Source: SIG589 sp045652465 (lineage in GTDB: Bacteria; Bacillota; Clostridia; Oscillospirales; Acutalibacteraceae). Taken from it: 64,000 nucleotides of DNA. A model generated the notes under the pieces. It was not told the DNA's origin. It ran no database searches and saw only the letters and a list, made by a program, of their open reading frames with translations. Of this stretch, positions 8,568-15,731 are shown piece after piece. Every line of letters begins with the position of its first letter. Position 1 is the stretch's first letter. Location of the stretch: positions 186,001 through 250,000 of the forward strand of contig JAZRUI010000015.1 in assembly GCA_045652465.1 (NCBI GenBank), given 5' to 3'. The position numbers and the translations under genes are program-made.

Positions 8568-9076
8568 ACGAAGGCAAGAATATTTTGGAATTTTTAAAAG
8601 GCAGGGCGGGCAAGGTCGTTTTCTTTTTAGGCATAGCGGGTGTGGTGCTTATCTATCTTTCCTCGCTGATGCCCAAAAGCGAAAAGCCAAAACGAGTTGC
8701 CGTTAGCGAAACCTCGGAAGCCTACTGCGCCGAGCTTGAGGGCAAAATAGCCGCTCTCGTTAAGAGCATAACGGGAAGCAAACGGGTTTCGGTCGCCATA
8801 ACGCTTGATGCAGGCAAGCAATATGTTTATGCCGATGAGGCGAAAAACAGCCAAAACAGCGGCGGTGGCACGAGCGAGCAAAACTATATCATAATTCGCT
8901 CCGAAAACGGCGATGAAAGCGGACTCCTCGTGACCGAATATCAGCCGACCGTCAGGGGCGTTGCCATAGTTTGCAGCAGGTTGAGCGCGGTTTGGCGGGA
9001 GGATATTTTGGCGGCAGTTTGCGCCGCGCTCGATATTTCAGAACGCAAAATTTATGTAACGCAGTATGCGCAGTAA
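8564..9076 (+). CDS. spoIIIAG: Stage III sporulation protein AG
   Basis: 170 residues: one membrane helix (VVFFLGIAGVVLIYLSSLM), then a soluble domain with YQPTVRGVAIVCSR, a conserved SpoIIIAG stretch. Known SpoIIIAG forms a large oligomeric ring in the intermembrane space. The ATG at 8564 overlaps the spoIIIAF stop (ATGA). Confidence 0.92.
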   Translation: MNEGKNILEFLKGRAGKVVFFLGIAGVVLIYLSSLMPKSEKPKRVAVSETSEAYCAELEGKIAALVKSITGSKRVSVAITLDAGKQYVYADEAKNSQNSGGGTSEQNYIIIRSENGDESGLLVTEYQPTVRGVAIVCSRLSAVWREDILAAVCAALDISERKIYVTQYAQ

Positions 9077-9097
9077 TTTTAAGGAGGAAACTTTGGT

Positions 9098-9664
9098 ATG
9101 AAAAAAGGTAAGGTATTTGGGAAAAAGCAGCTAACGCTGGCGGTGATGGCGGTTGCGCTATGCGGCGCCGTTTGGCTTAATATGGAATATTCGGCGGCGG
9201 GCGGCGGCTTCTCGGCGGAGGATGACAGCGCTCCAACAGCATCATATTTGGGTCAGGCGCAGTTTGTTGATGGGGATAGCGATGAGGATGCCGTTTCGGT
9301 TTCGGGAAACGCAAGCGGAGATTATTTTGCAACCATTCGTGCCGAGCGAAACGAAACGCGCGACAAGGCAATCGATGAGCTTGAGGACACCGCCGCCGAT
9401 GCAAAACTCTCGAGCGATATAAAGAAATCCGCAGTCGATAAGCTAGCGGCGCTAACCGCCCGAATGGATAAGGAGGCATCGATAGAAGCGCTCCTCAAAG
9501 CAAAGGGATTTAAGAGCGTTTTAGCCGTTATCGGCGACAACGACATCAACATAACCGTTAAGACCGAAAAGCTCTTAGAAAGCGAAATTCTCCAAATTCA
9601 GGATATCGCAACCTCCCAAAGCGGAATGCCACTTGAAAAGGTAAAAATAATTACAGTAAAATAG
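9098..9664 (+). CDS. spoIIIAH: Stage III sporulation protein AH
   Basis: 188 residues with an N-terminal membrane anchor (QLTLAVMAVALCGAVWL), an acidic Ser/Asp-rich linker and a C-terminal ring-building domain. SpoIIIAH on the mother-cell side normally contacts SpoIIQ (or its functional counterpart) of the forespore. Strong AAGGAGG RBS. It is the last gene of the operon; the next gene has its own sigma-A promoter starting at the stop codon. Confidence 0.9.
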   Translation: MKKGKVFGKKQLTLAVMAVALCGAVWLNMEYSAAGGGFSAEDDSAPTASYLGQAQFVDGDSDEDAVSVSGNASGDYFATIRAERNETRDKAIDELEDTAADAKLSSDIKKSAVDKLAALTARMDKEASIEALLKAKGFKSVLAVIGDNDINITVKTEKLLESEILQIQDIATSQSGMPLEKVKIITVK

Positions 9665-9692
9665 TTGCCAAATCCGAAAAATGTGGTATAAT
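9665..9692 (+). promoter_or_regulatory. Promoter of the Asp23 gene
   Basis: TTGCCA (9665-9670), a 16-base spacer and TATAAT (9687-9692) with an extended -10 (TGG before TATAAT). This vegetative promoter separates the gene from the sporulation operon. Confidence 0.75.
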
Positions 9693-9725
9693 ATATGTGA
9701 ACTACTCAAAAGGGAGGAATATCCA

Positions 9726-10079
9726 ATGGCTGGAAGTTACGGTCTTAAAATCAATGAAGAGGTTCTTTCCAAAATGGCAACAATGGCAGCAACCGAGATT
9801 GAAGGTGTTCGCTGCATCTCTGCCAAAGCGGTAAATATAAAGGGCGTTGTAGCCCGCGGCGGCTTCGGAAAAAGCGTTAAAACCAAGGTTGCTCCCAACG
9901 GCGAGGTAACCCTCAATGTATTTATTTCTATCAAGAAAAACGCAAAGGTAACCGAGGTTGCAAAACAGGTTCAGGCCAATGTTAAGGAAAAGGTCCAGAA
10001 TATGACAGGCACCGCAGTAGGTCATGTTAATGTTCATGTTTCTGATGTTGAGCCCGAAGATGAAGAAACCGAAGAATAA
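9726..10079 (+). CDS. Asp23/Gls24 family envelope stress protein
   Basis: 117-residue Asp23/Gls24 protein (YloU/YqhY-like): LKINEEVLSKMATMAATEI, GVVARGGF and VQNMTGTAVGHVNVHV are family stretches. Members are membrane-associated, linked to envelope homeostasis or to control of acetyl-CoA carboxylase. YqhY normally lies beside spoIIIAH and acc genes, so this is probably the YqhY type, but no acc gene follows here. The start at 9726 follows GGGAGGAA. Acidic C-terminal tail. Confidence 0.9.
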   Translation: MAGSYGLKINEEVLSKMATMAATEIEGVRCISAKAVNIKGVVARGGFGKSVKTKVAPNGEVTLNVFISIKKNAKVTEVAKQVQANVKEKVQNMTGTAVGHVNVHVSDVEPEDEETEE

Positions 10080-10085
10080 TAAAGA

Positions 10086-10118
10086 AAACCTCCCGCTTGT
10101 CGGGAGGTTTATTTTTGT
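10086..10118 (+). terminator. Intrinsic terminator after the Asp23 gene
   Basis: 10-base-pair stem AAACCTCCCG / CGGGAGGTTT with loop CTTGT, followed by ATTTTTGTTT. Confidence 0.9.
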
Positions 10119-10120
10119 TT

Positions 10121-10610
10121 ATATTCAACTTTCTTCAAGCATGAAGAAAGTTACAAAGAAATGCTGAGAAAAGGGGGCATTTCGATTGCCCCCTTAGTTC
10201 GCAGGCGAATCTTGATAGTTTTCGCATTTCTGCTCGGTTGCGCGGCAACCTGCGGCATGAAATGCGGATTTTTATTATTGCTTTTTATTTTCTTCTTGCT
10301 CTCTTTATCCCCTTCGCCAAGCTCCGCTTGACCACGGGGGAAGTAATAAAGGAAAGCACCGAGACTCCCGGCTATGGCGGGTCGAGGGCGGCAGCCCTTG
10401 TCGTTAAGGGGTGAGCGAGGGAAGAAAAAGGATTTAAGCTTTAAAAAGGTTTATTTCGGCGGAAGATGTTTCGCCGAAATGCCTTCCGAGCGCAAAACCT
10501 TTCCTCGCGAGGGGGAATCGAAATCCCCCTTAGCGCTTCTTTGTTTCCTTTCTCAGCGCGAGGAGAAAGGAAACGCCCAGCGGCGTGAGCGTAAAATAAA
10601 ATTTTAAATA
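10121..10610. repeat. Gene-free stretch with six successive hairpins
   Basis: About 490 bases with no convincing gene. Perfect or near-perfect inverted repeats follow one another at 10127-10152 (11 bp stem), 10171-10195 (9 bp), 10223-10266 (8 bp outer, 6 bp inner), 10445-10501 (8 bp outer AAAGGTTT/AAACCTTT with an inner 9 bp stem at 10453-10480), 10510-10530 (7 bp) and 10543-10574 (12 bp). The 77-codon frame at 10374-10607 has no RBS and is rich in Arg, Lys and Gly, so it is not called. This could be a small mosaic repeat, a decayed element or a structured RNA. Confidence 0.6.
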
Positions 10611-10652
10611 CCAAAAAAACAACCCCTCGAATTTCGAGGGGTTGTTTGTATT
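10611..10652. terminator. Bidirectional terminator downstream of fba
   Basis: 11-base-pair stem (10619-10629 / 10635-10645, ACAACCCCTCG / CGAGGGGTTGT). Seen from the minus strand it is followed by seven T residues, so it terminates fba. The plus side also has a T tract. Confidence 0.88.
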
Positions 10653-10659
10653 TTTTTGA

Positions 10660-11595
10660 TTAGGCCTTGCCGTTGCAGCCGAGAACATTCTTAATCTTGT
10701 GCTCAACCATGCCCTTGATAGCGGAGCGGCCATCGCCAAGATACTGGCGGGGGTCAAAGTGAGAGGGATTCTCAACAAAGTGCTTTCTGATAGCGCCTGT
10801 CATTGCAAGACGAAGGTCGGAGTCGATGTTAATCTTGCAAACTGCCATGGTAGCTGCCTGGCGGAGCATCTCCTCAGGAATACCGATAGCATCGGGCATC
10901 TCGCCGCCATAGGTGTTAACCATCTCAACGAACTCGGGAACAACCGAGCTTGCGCCGTGAAGAACGATGGGGAAGCCGGGAACACGCTTGGAAACCTCTT
11001 CGAGGATATCGAAGCGAAGCTGGGGCTTCTGGCCGGGCTTGAACTTGAATGCGCCGTGGCTGGTGCCGATAGCGATTGCAAGCGAATCAACGCCGGTGCG
11101 GGTAACGAAATCATAAACCTGGTCGGGGTTGGTGTAGGATGCATCTTCAGCCGAAACATTAACATCATCCTCAACGCCTGCGAGCTGTCCGAGCTCACCC
11201 TCAACGGTTACACCGAACTGATGAGCATAATCAACAACCTGCTTGGTGAGAGCAACATTTTCTTCATAATCGAGGTGAGAACCATCAATCATAACCGAAG
11301 TGAAGCCGCCATCGATGCAGCTCTTGCAAAGCTCGAAGGAGTTACCATGGTCAAGGTGGAGAGCGATCGGAAGACCGGTCTCTTCAACAGCAGCCTCAAC
11401 AAGCTTAACAAGGTAGGTGTGGTTAGCATACTTGCGAGCACCTGCCGAAACCTGAAGAATGAGGGGAGCATTTAACTCTTTAGCTGCCTCAGTGATACCC
11501 TGGATGATTTCCATGTTGTTAACGTTAAAGGCGCCGATGGCATAACCGCCCTCATAGGCCTTTTGGAACATTTCTTTTGTGTTTACTATTGGCAT
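10660..11595 (-). CDS. fba: Class II fructose-bisphosphate aldolase
   Basis: 311-residue zinc-dependent aldolase of glycolysis and gluconeogenesis, splitting fructose 1,6-bisphosphate into DHAP and glyceraldehyde 3-phosphate. Seen: YAIGAFNVNNME at the N-terminus, HLDHG with zinc and catalytic residues, TSVMIDGSH, VEGELG, GTSHGAFK and VLHGASS with zinc-ligand histidines. Start behind GGAGGT. A -10 box (TATAAT at 11631-11626, minus strand) lies about 30 bases upstream, but no good -35 was found. Confidence 0.97.
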   Translation of the reverse strand: MPIVNTKEMFQKAYEGGYAIGAFNVNNMEIIQGITEAAKELNAPLILQVSAGARKYANHTYLVKLVEAAVEETGLPIALHLDHGNSFELCKSCIDGGFTSVMIDGSHLDYEENVALTKQVVDYAHQFGVTVEGELGQLAGVEDDVNVSAEDASYTNPDQVYDFVTRTGVDSLAIAIGTSHGAFKFKPGQKPQLRFDILEEVSKRVPGFPIVLHGASSVVPEFVEMVNTYGGEMPDAIGIPEEMLRQAATMAVCKINIDSDLRLAMTGAIRKHFVENPSHFDPRQYLGDGRSAIKGMVEHKIKNVLGCNGKA

Positions 11596-11692
11596 AATTT
11601 ATACCTCCGTCAAATTTATGATAATATTATACTACATAGTTTTGGAAAAATAAAGACAGTTTTTCAAATTTGATAAAAAATCTACAAACTTT

Positions 11693-12517
11693 TTATATAT
11701 TAAGCTTGGTCATTCTTGCATAATGGAAGAGATATTGCTGCGCGATGCCCGCAAAAGGCTTTGCACAGTCGGGCAAATTGCCGTCGAAGAGAACGCTCAT
11801 CGCCCTCTTAATCCAAACATCCTTGGGAAAAGCATCTATTCTCGCAAACCCAAAAAGCAAAGCGCAATCCGCAACCTTTTCGCCAACGCCATAAATTTTC
11901 ATAAGCTCCGCTCTTGCCTCATCGGTTGAAAGCGAAGCGATTTTTTCGCTCGAGAGCTCGCCGCTCGCAAATTTCTTTGCGGCATCCAATATATATTTTG
12001 CGCGGAAACCGCTTCGAAGCGGCGCAAGGTCTTCAACCGTTAAAGCCGCTATGCGCTCGGGCGTGGGGAAGGTGTAGCCTCCCGCGGTTTCTTCGCCAAA
12101 GGTTTCGCAAAGCCGCTCAATGATTCCCTTGATGCGGGGAATGTTGTTATTTTGCGAAATAATAAAGGAGCAAACGGTTTCCCAAGGCTCCTGCTTTAGG
12201 ATTCTTATTCCGCCCGCGAATCCAACCGCATCGCGAAAAACCTTATTTTCCGAAACCGCCGAAACTATAGCCGCGTAGTCGCGCTCCAAATCGAAATAGG
12301 GAATAATAAAACCCTTAAATTCTTCCTCGTTGCAGTCGAAAACGGTTATCTTGTTATCCTCTTCTTTGAGGCGCCAAAGCCTGCCGCCCGCAACCGCTTG
12401 CCAAGCGCCGTCAACCAAATTCCAGCGAAAAGCCTGCCCGCAGTCGAGGGTTTGCGCCAACGAAAAATTAGCGGCATTTAAAATATAAAAATTTTTCTCA
12501 TCGTTTTTAAATTCCAT
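11693..12517 (-). CDS. ogg: 8-oxoguanine DNA glycosylase (OGG1-like)
   Basis: 274 residues matching the OGG1/AlkA superfamily. An N-terminal TBP-like domain with CGQAFRW is followed by the HhH-GPD domain: SQNNNIPRIKGIIERL, YGVGEKVADCALLF with the catalytic Lys, and DAFPKDVWIKR with the catalytic Asp. It removes oxidised guanine opposite C and nicks the strand. This family is common in Clostridia. Start at 12517 behind AAGGTGAT; its promoter is interleaved with that of the next gene. Confidence 0.93.
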   Translation of the reverse strand: MEFKNDEKNFYILNAANFSLAQTLDCGQAFRWNLVDGAWQAVAGGRLWRLKEEDNKITVFDCNEEEFKGFIIPYFDLERDYAAIVSAVSENKVFRDAVGFAGGIRILKQEPWETVCSFIISQNNNIPRIKGIIERLCETFGEETAGGYTFPTPERIAALTVEDLAPLRSGFRAKYILDAAKKFASGELSSEKIASLSTDEARAELMKIYGVGEKVADCALLFGFARIDAFPKDVWIKRAMSVLFDGNLPDCAKPFAGIAQQYLFHYARMTKLNI

Positions 12518-12532
12518 ATTATCACCTTATCG

Positions 12533-12566
12533 TTGTCATTATACCACAAATGTGTTACAATGACAA
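12533..12566. promoter_or_regulatory. Overlapping divergent promoters forming a 34-bp imperfect palindrome
   Basis: Plus strand: TTGTCA (12533-12538), 17 bases, TACAAT (12556-12561). Minus strand: TTGTCA (12566-12561), 17 bases, TATAAT (12543-12538). The two polymerase sites occupy the same DNA face to face, and the halves match at 14 of 16 positions around a central AA. Confidence 0.75.
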
Positions 12567-12582
12567 ACAGGAGATGATATTT

Positions 12583-13242
12583 ATGCGTAATGATATTTGT
12601 ACCATTCCGGTTAACGAGGTATTTGAGGTGCAGGATGGCTGCCCGATATGCCGTATGTATAAAACAGTTGAGGACCATATCCTCGATTACATAATGGGAG
12701 CCGCCATGATGGAGCCCGATGTTAGAATCGAAACCAACCGTCAGGGCTTTTGTGCCGACCATCTTGATAAAATGATGGCGCGCCGCGGCCGCCTCTCCTT
12801 GGCGCTTATGCTCGAGAGCCATATTGCCGAGATGGAAAAAACAATAAAGCATCCCGACAAGGCAAGAGCAGTCGAGAAGGATTGCTTCGTTTGCAACAAA
12901 ATCGAATGGGGAATGAGTCGTATGCTCGAAACCCTCCTTCGCAGCTACGAAACCGACCGCGATTTCAGAGCCCTCTTCGATGCCCAACCGCAGTTTTGCC
13001 TAAAGCACTATAATATGCTTGCCGCCCTGGGCGATAAAAAGCATTTAAGGCGTTATCATAAGGATTTCCAAAAGTCGCTTTATAAAATAACCAGCGAGTA
13101 TCATAAGACTTTAGCCGCCGACCTAACCAAGTATTGCTCGATGTATGATTATCGCAACAGCGGAGAAAATGCCGACTGGGGAAACTCGCGCGATGCAGTC
13201 GAGCGCACCGTTGGATATCTCACAGGCCGCATAATCGAATAG
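12583..13242 (+). CDS. Cys-rich protein, DUF6062-like
   Basis: 219-residue soluble protein that I match to the clostridial DUF6062 group (EDHILDYIMGAAMMEPDVRIETN resembles the conserved core from memory; function unknown). Two similar units are visible, each a CxxC followed by FCxxH: CPIC near residue 20 with GFCADH near 56, and CFVC near 105 with QFCLKH near 142. This suggests a duplicated metal- or zinc-binding fold. No signal peptide or membrane segment. Start behind AGGAGAT. Divergent from ogg. Confidence 0.8.
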   Translation: MRNDICTIPVNEVFEVQDGCPICRMYKTVEDHILDYIMGAAMMEPDVRIETNRQGFCADHLDKMMARRGRLSLALMLESHIAEMEKTIKHPDKARAVEKDCFVCNKIEWGMSRMLETLLRSYETDRDFRALFDAQPQFCLKHYNMLAALGDKKHLRRYHKDFQKSLYKITSEYHKTLAADLTKYCSMYDYRNSGENADWGNSRDAVERTVGYLTGRIIE

Positions 13243-13269
13243 TTTACATAATATGTCGAATTATGTAAA
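13243..13269 (+). terminator. Hairpin after the DUF6062-like gene
   Basis: A perfect 10-bp stem TTTACATAAT / ATTATGTAAA with a 7-base loop starts right after the stop codon. The following TTGTTAG is a poor T tract, so termination is uncertain. Confidence 0.4.
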
Positions 13270-13322
13270 TTGTTAGTAACTTTTTGGCTTTAAATAGAGG
13301 GTTATTAAGGTTATCAACCGAG

Positions 13323-13331
13323 TTATCCACA
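13323..13331 (+). promoter_or_regulatory. Isolated consensus DnaA box
   Basis: TTATCCACA matches the consensus DnaA box exactly. Only one perfect box is seen in this intergenic stretch, so it is not an origin; it could be a DnaA regulatory site or chance. Confidence 0.35.
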
Positions 13332-13416
13332 ATTTTTATGTAAACTTGCTTGTCCGCCGTTTGTATATTATTTTTACCTTTTGTCCAAAATAAACCGAAG
13401 TAGATGAGGTGATATT

Positions 13417-13686
13417 TTGGTCAAAGGAGTTAACAAAACGATAATTGAAATCAACAATACGGGCAGCAAATATTTTGATAGAGTGGTGCTTTTTGTAAAC
13501 CCTGCCTATGCCGCGGTGCCGCAAAGCCGATTGGAGGCAAAGGCGGCGGCGATAATCCGCCGAGCCGAGCCGCCGTGCGAGCTTATAAAGGGCGATAAAA
13601 AAAGAAAAAAGCCAAAGCGCGCAAGGCTCTTAATCGCTTTTTCCCTGCTTGCTGCTTTGGCGGCGCTCATAGTTTTTTTAATCTAA
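13417..13686 (+). CDS. Small tail-anchored membrane protein, unknown function
   Basis: 89 residues starting at a TTG behind GATGAGGTGAT. The N-terminal MVKGVNKTIIEINNTG and YFDRVVLFVNP form a short conserved-looking soluble part. A basic stretch (KKRKKPKRAR) precedes a single C-terminal membrane helix (LLIAFSLLAALAALIVFLI), so the soluble part should face the cytoplasm. Related small proteins occur in many Clostridia, in my recollection, without a known role. The terminator stem begins at the stop codon. Confidence 0.7.
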   Translation: MVKGVNKTIIEINNTGSKYFDRVVLFVNPAYAAVPQSRLEAKAAAIIRRAEPPCELIKGDKKRKKPKRARLLIAFSLLAALAALIVFLI

Positions 13687-13720
13687 AAAAACTCCCGAAT
13701 CTTCGGGAGTTTTTTATTTT
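13685..13720. terminator. Bidirectional terminator
   Basis: Stem AAAACTCCCG / CGGGAGTTTT flanked by A and T tracts serves both the small membrane protein gene and the convergent substrate-binding protein gene, whose last codons overlap it. Confidence 0.9.
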
Positions 13721-15267
13721 AAAATGCTTGTGAAATCAATGTATTCATTTGTAATGCTGTAGTTAACATAGCGAATGGCGCCCGTTGTGCAAACAACCGT
13801 TGGCGTTGCCGCGATGGGGATGATGCTCGAATCGGCGAGCATTATTTTTTGCGCATTTTTGAGCGCGGCAACATAGTCATCCTTGTTAGCCTTTGCGTGA
13901 AGCGAGTTTAAAACGGCATCAAACTGCGCGTTATTAAAGCCGAAGGCGTTTCCGCTTCTAAAGTGGGTTAAAAGGTCGTAAGCGTTGGTATCGCTCGCTC
14001 CGAGTGCGCAAATCGCAACGGTGTAATCGCCGCTTTTGATTTTGCGAAGAATATCATCGTTGCTATCAAGCCCCGACATATTGATAAAGCATCCGAGCGA
14101 TTGTTGCCAGCCTGCCGCGATGCCCGATGCGAGGTTGTCGATTTTAAGCTCGGTCGGATAAATAATGTTCAAGTTTTGCGGAATGGCTGTTTGCTTGGTG
14201 TAGTTAAGATAGAGGCGGTATGCTTCATCGGGCTCATATTTCAGCGAAGCGCTTCCCGCGAGCTCGCCATAGATATTTTCGCCTTCAAACTGCGCGTCGG
14301 GCTGAATGATAGCGTTTAGAGGCAGGATATAAGAGGGAAGCTCGTTTTCGAGGGCATTCCTGTGAATCGAGAGGGAAAGCGCGCGGCGAATATCGCTTCC
14401 GCCGAGTGCGCCCTGCTTGTTAACGAAGAGGAATAGATAACGGTCAAAATAGCTTTGCGCATGAAGCCCCTTTTTCTCGGCTTCATCGCGCTGGGTGCTG
14501 TCGATAAATGCAATGTCAATATCCTTTTCGTCAAGGCTTGTGAGGGCCTCGGTGCTATCGGCAGCGGTAAGATAAATCTCATCGGGTTTAGCGGGGAAGG
14601 CGCCTTCATAATAGCGGTTAGGCTTGAGCCTGATGCGGTATTTTTCGGTTCGCCAGGAATAAACATAGAAAGAACCGTTCGAAAGAATGTTTTCGCCGCC
14701 GCGACCGTATTTTCCGTTTTGCTTTTTGAAAAATTCTTCGTTGCAGGGCATCGAAATCGGCTCGGTTAGGGTTTTGAGGAAGTTTTCATCCTCTCTTTCG
14801 AGGGTTATTTTAAGGGTGCGGTCATCGATTGCATAAACCGCCAAGTTCTCCTTTGCGGCGCCGTTTTTAACGGCGTTTGCGCCCTTAATGCAGGAGATTT
14901 TCGAAAAATCGGGAGCATTGGTATCGGGGCTTGCCGCGCGGCGGAAAGCAAACTGGAAATCAGCTGCGGTTAGCGGGGTTCCATCGCTCCAAGCGGCATC
15001 CTCTCGCAGCGTGAAAAGAAAGGTTAGTCCCTGCTGCTCATAGGTTTCGGCAGCGGCAAGGGTGGGGGAATCGTTTTGGTCAAGCTTTAGAAGTCCCTCA
15101 AAAATGTTAAGAACAACCGTGCGGTCGCTTCGGTCGGTAACCAGCTGCGGGTCGAGGGTTCCAACCTGCTCGAGGGCGATATAAACCGTGCTGCTGTCAC
15201 TGCCGCCGCAGCCGGCGAGCGAAAAGAGCATTAGCGCGGCAAGCAGTGCCGCAAGGATGCGTTTCAT
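13714..15267 (-). CDS. Family 5 extracellular solute-binding lipoprotein (peptide/nickel type)
   Basis: 517-residue OppA/DppA-type lipoprotein. A signal peptide ends in the lipobox LAGC (lipidated Cys near residue 20). TLDPQLVTDRSD, FTLREDAAWSDGTPLTAADF and ALSLSIHRN are SBP family 5 hallmarks. It should capture oligopeptides at the outer face of the membrane. No permease or ATPase genes lie next to it, so it is an orphan that may serve a transporter encoded elsewhere. Start behind GGGAGGG with a strong promoter. Confidence 0.92.
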   Translation of the reverse strand: MKRILAALLAALMLFSLAGCGGSDSSTVYIALEQVGTLDPQLVTDRSDRTVVLNIFEGLLKLDQNDSPTLAAAETYEQQGLTFLFTLREDAAWSDGTPLTAADFQFAFRRAASPDTNAPDFSKISCIKGANAVKNGAAKENLAVYAIDDRTLKITLEREDENFLKTLTEPISMPCNEEFFKKQNGKYGRGGENILSNGSFYVYSWRTEKYRIRLKPNRYYEGAFPAKPDEIYLTAADSTEALTSLDEKDIDIAFIDSTQRDEAEKKGLHAQSYFDRYLFLFVNKQGALGGSDIRRALSLSIHRNALENELPSYILPLNAIIQPDAQFEGENIYGELAGSASLKYEPDEAYRLYLNYTKQTAIPQNLNIIYPTELKIDNLASGIAAGWQQSLGCFINMSGLDSNDDILRKIKSGDYTVAICALGASDTNAYDLLTHFRSGNAFGFNNAQFDAVLNSLHAKANKDDYVAALKNAQKIMLADSSIIPIAATPTVVCTTGAIRYVNYSITNEYIDFTSILK

Positions 15268-15297
15268 ATCATTCCCTCCCTTAAAATTCTTTATTAA

Positions 15298-15326
15298 ATT
15301 ATAATATAAAACAAATAATTATTCAA
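15298..15326 (-). promoter_or_regulatory. Promoter of the solute-binding protein gene
   Basis: Minus strand TTGAAT (15326-15321), 17-base spacer, TATAAT (15303-15298). Confidence 0.75.
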
Positions 15327-15353
15327 CCCGAAATTAAGTGTAAAGAAAAATAC

Positions 15354-15382
15354 TTGACAGGCGGGGGAACTTGTGATAGAAT
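15354..15382 (+). promoter_or_regulatory. ylxM-ffh promoter
   Basis: Consensus TTGACA (15354-15359), 17-base spacer, TAGAAT (15377-15382). The predicted transcript starts near 15389, exactly at an inverted repeat (CTGTAAAG / CTTTACAG, 15388-15410) that sits against the Shine-Dalgarno. Confidence 0.8.
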
Positions 15383-15423
15383 ATCGGCTGTAAAGAAATT
15401 TGCTTTACAGAGGAGGAAGCGCC

Positions 15424-15714
15424 TTGCCAAAGGATTTTGAGATTTCGAAGCTGCTCGATATCTATGGTGCGCTGCTTCCCGAAAAGCAGCGCCTGTTAGT
15501 TGAATTTTATTATAACGACGACCTTTCGCTTTCCGAAATCGCGGAAAACGAGGGCATAACCCGCCAGGGCGTTCGCGATTCACTAAAGCGCGCCGAGCAG
15601 CAGCTCCGCGAATATGAAAGCGCGCTCGGCCTTGCAAAAACAATCGAAGAACTCCGCCTGGCTCAAAGAAGCGGCGATTTAGAAAAGATAGGACAAATTA
15701 TTGATAAACTTTAA
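15424..15714 (+). CDS. ylxM: YlxM family helix-turn-helix protein
   Basis: 96 residues starting at TTG, chosen because GAGGAGG lies 8 bases upstream. LLPEKQRLLVEFYYNDDLSLSEIAENEGITRQGVRDSLKR spans a sigma-70 region 4-like helix-turn-helix, as in YlxM/P13. YlxM is always found next to ffh and modulates SRP in streptococci. It lies 17 bases upstream of ffh in the same operon. Confidence 0.9.
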   Translation: MPKDFEISKLLDIYGALLPEKQRLLVEFYYNDDLSLSEIAENEGITRQGVRDSLKRAEQQLREYESALGLAKTIEELRLAQRSGDLEKIGQIIDKL

Positions 15715-15731
15715 AAAGGAGGCGAAACAGT

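Noticed and set aside
10374..10607. 77-codon plus-strand frame in the hairpin region
   Set aside because: It has no Shine-Dalgarno, its composition follows the inverted repeats and it resembles no protein. Treated as non-coding.
13323..13331. Replication origin around the DnaA box
   Set aside because: Only one perfect box, with no box cluster, no dnaA/dnaN and no AT-rich unwinding element seen.
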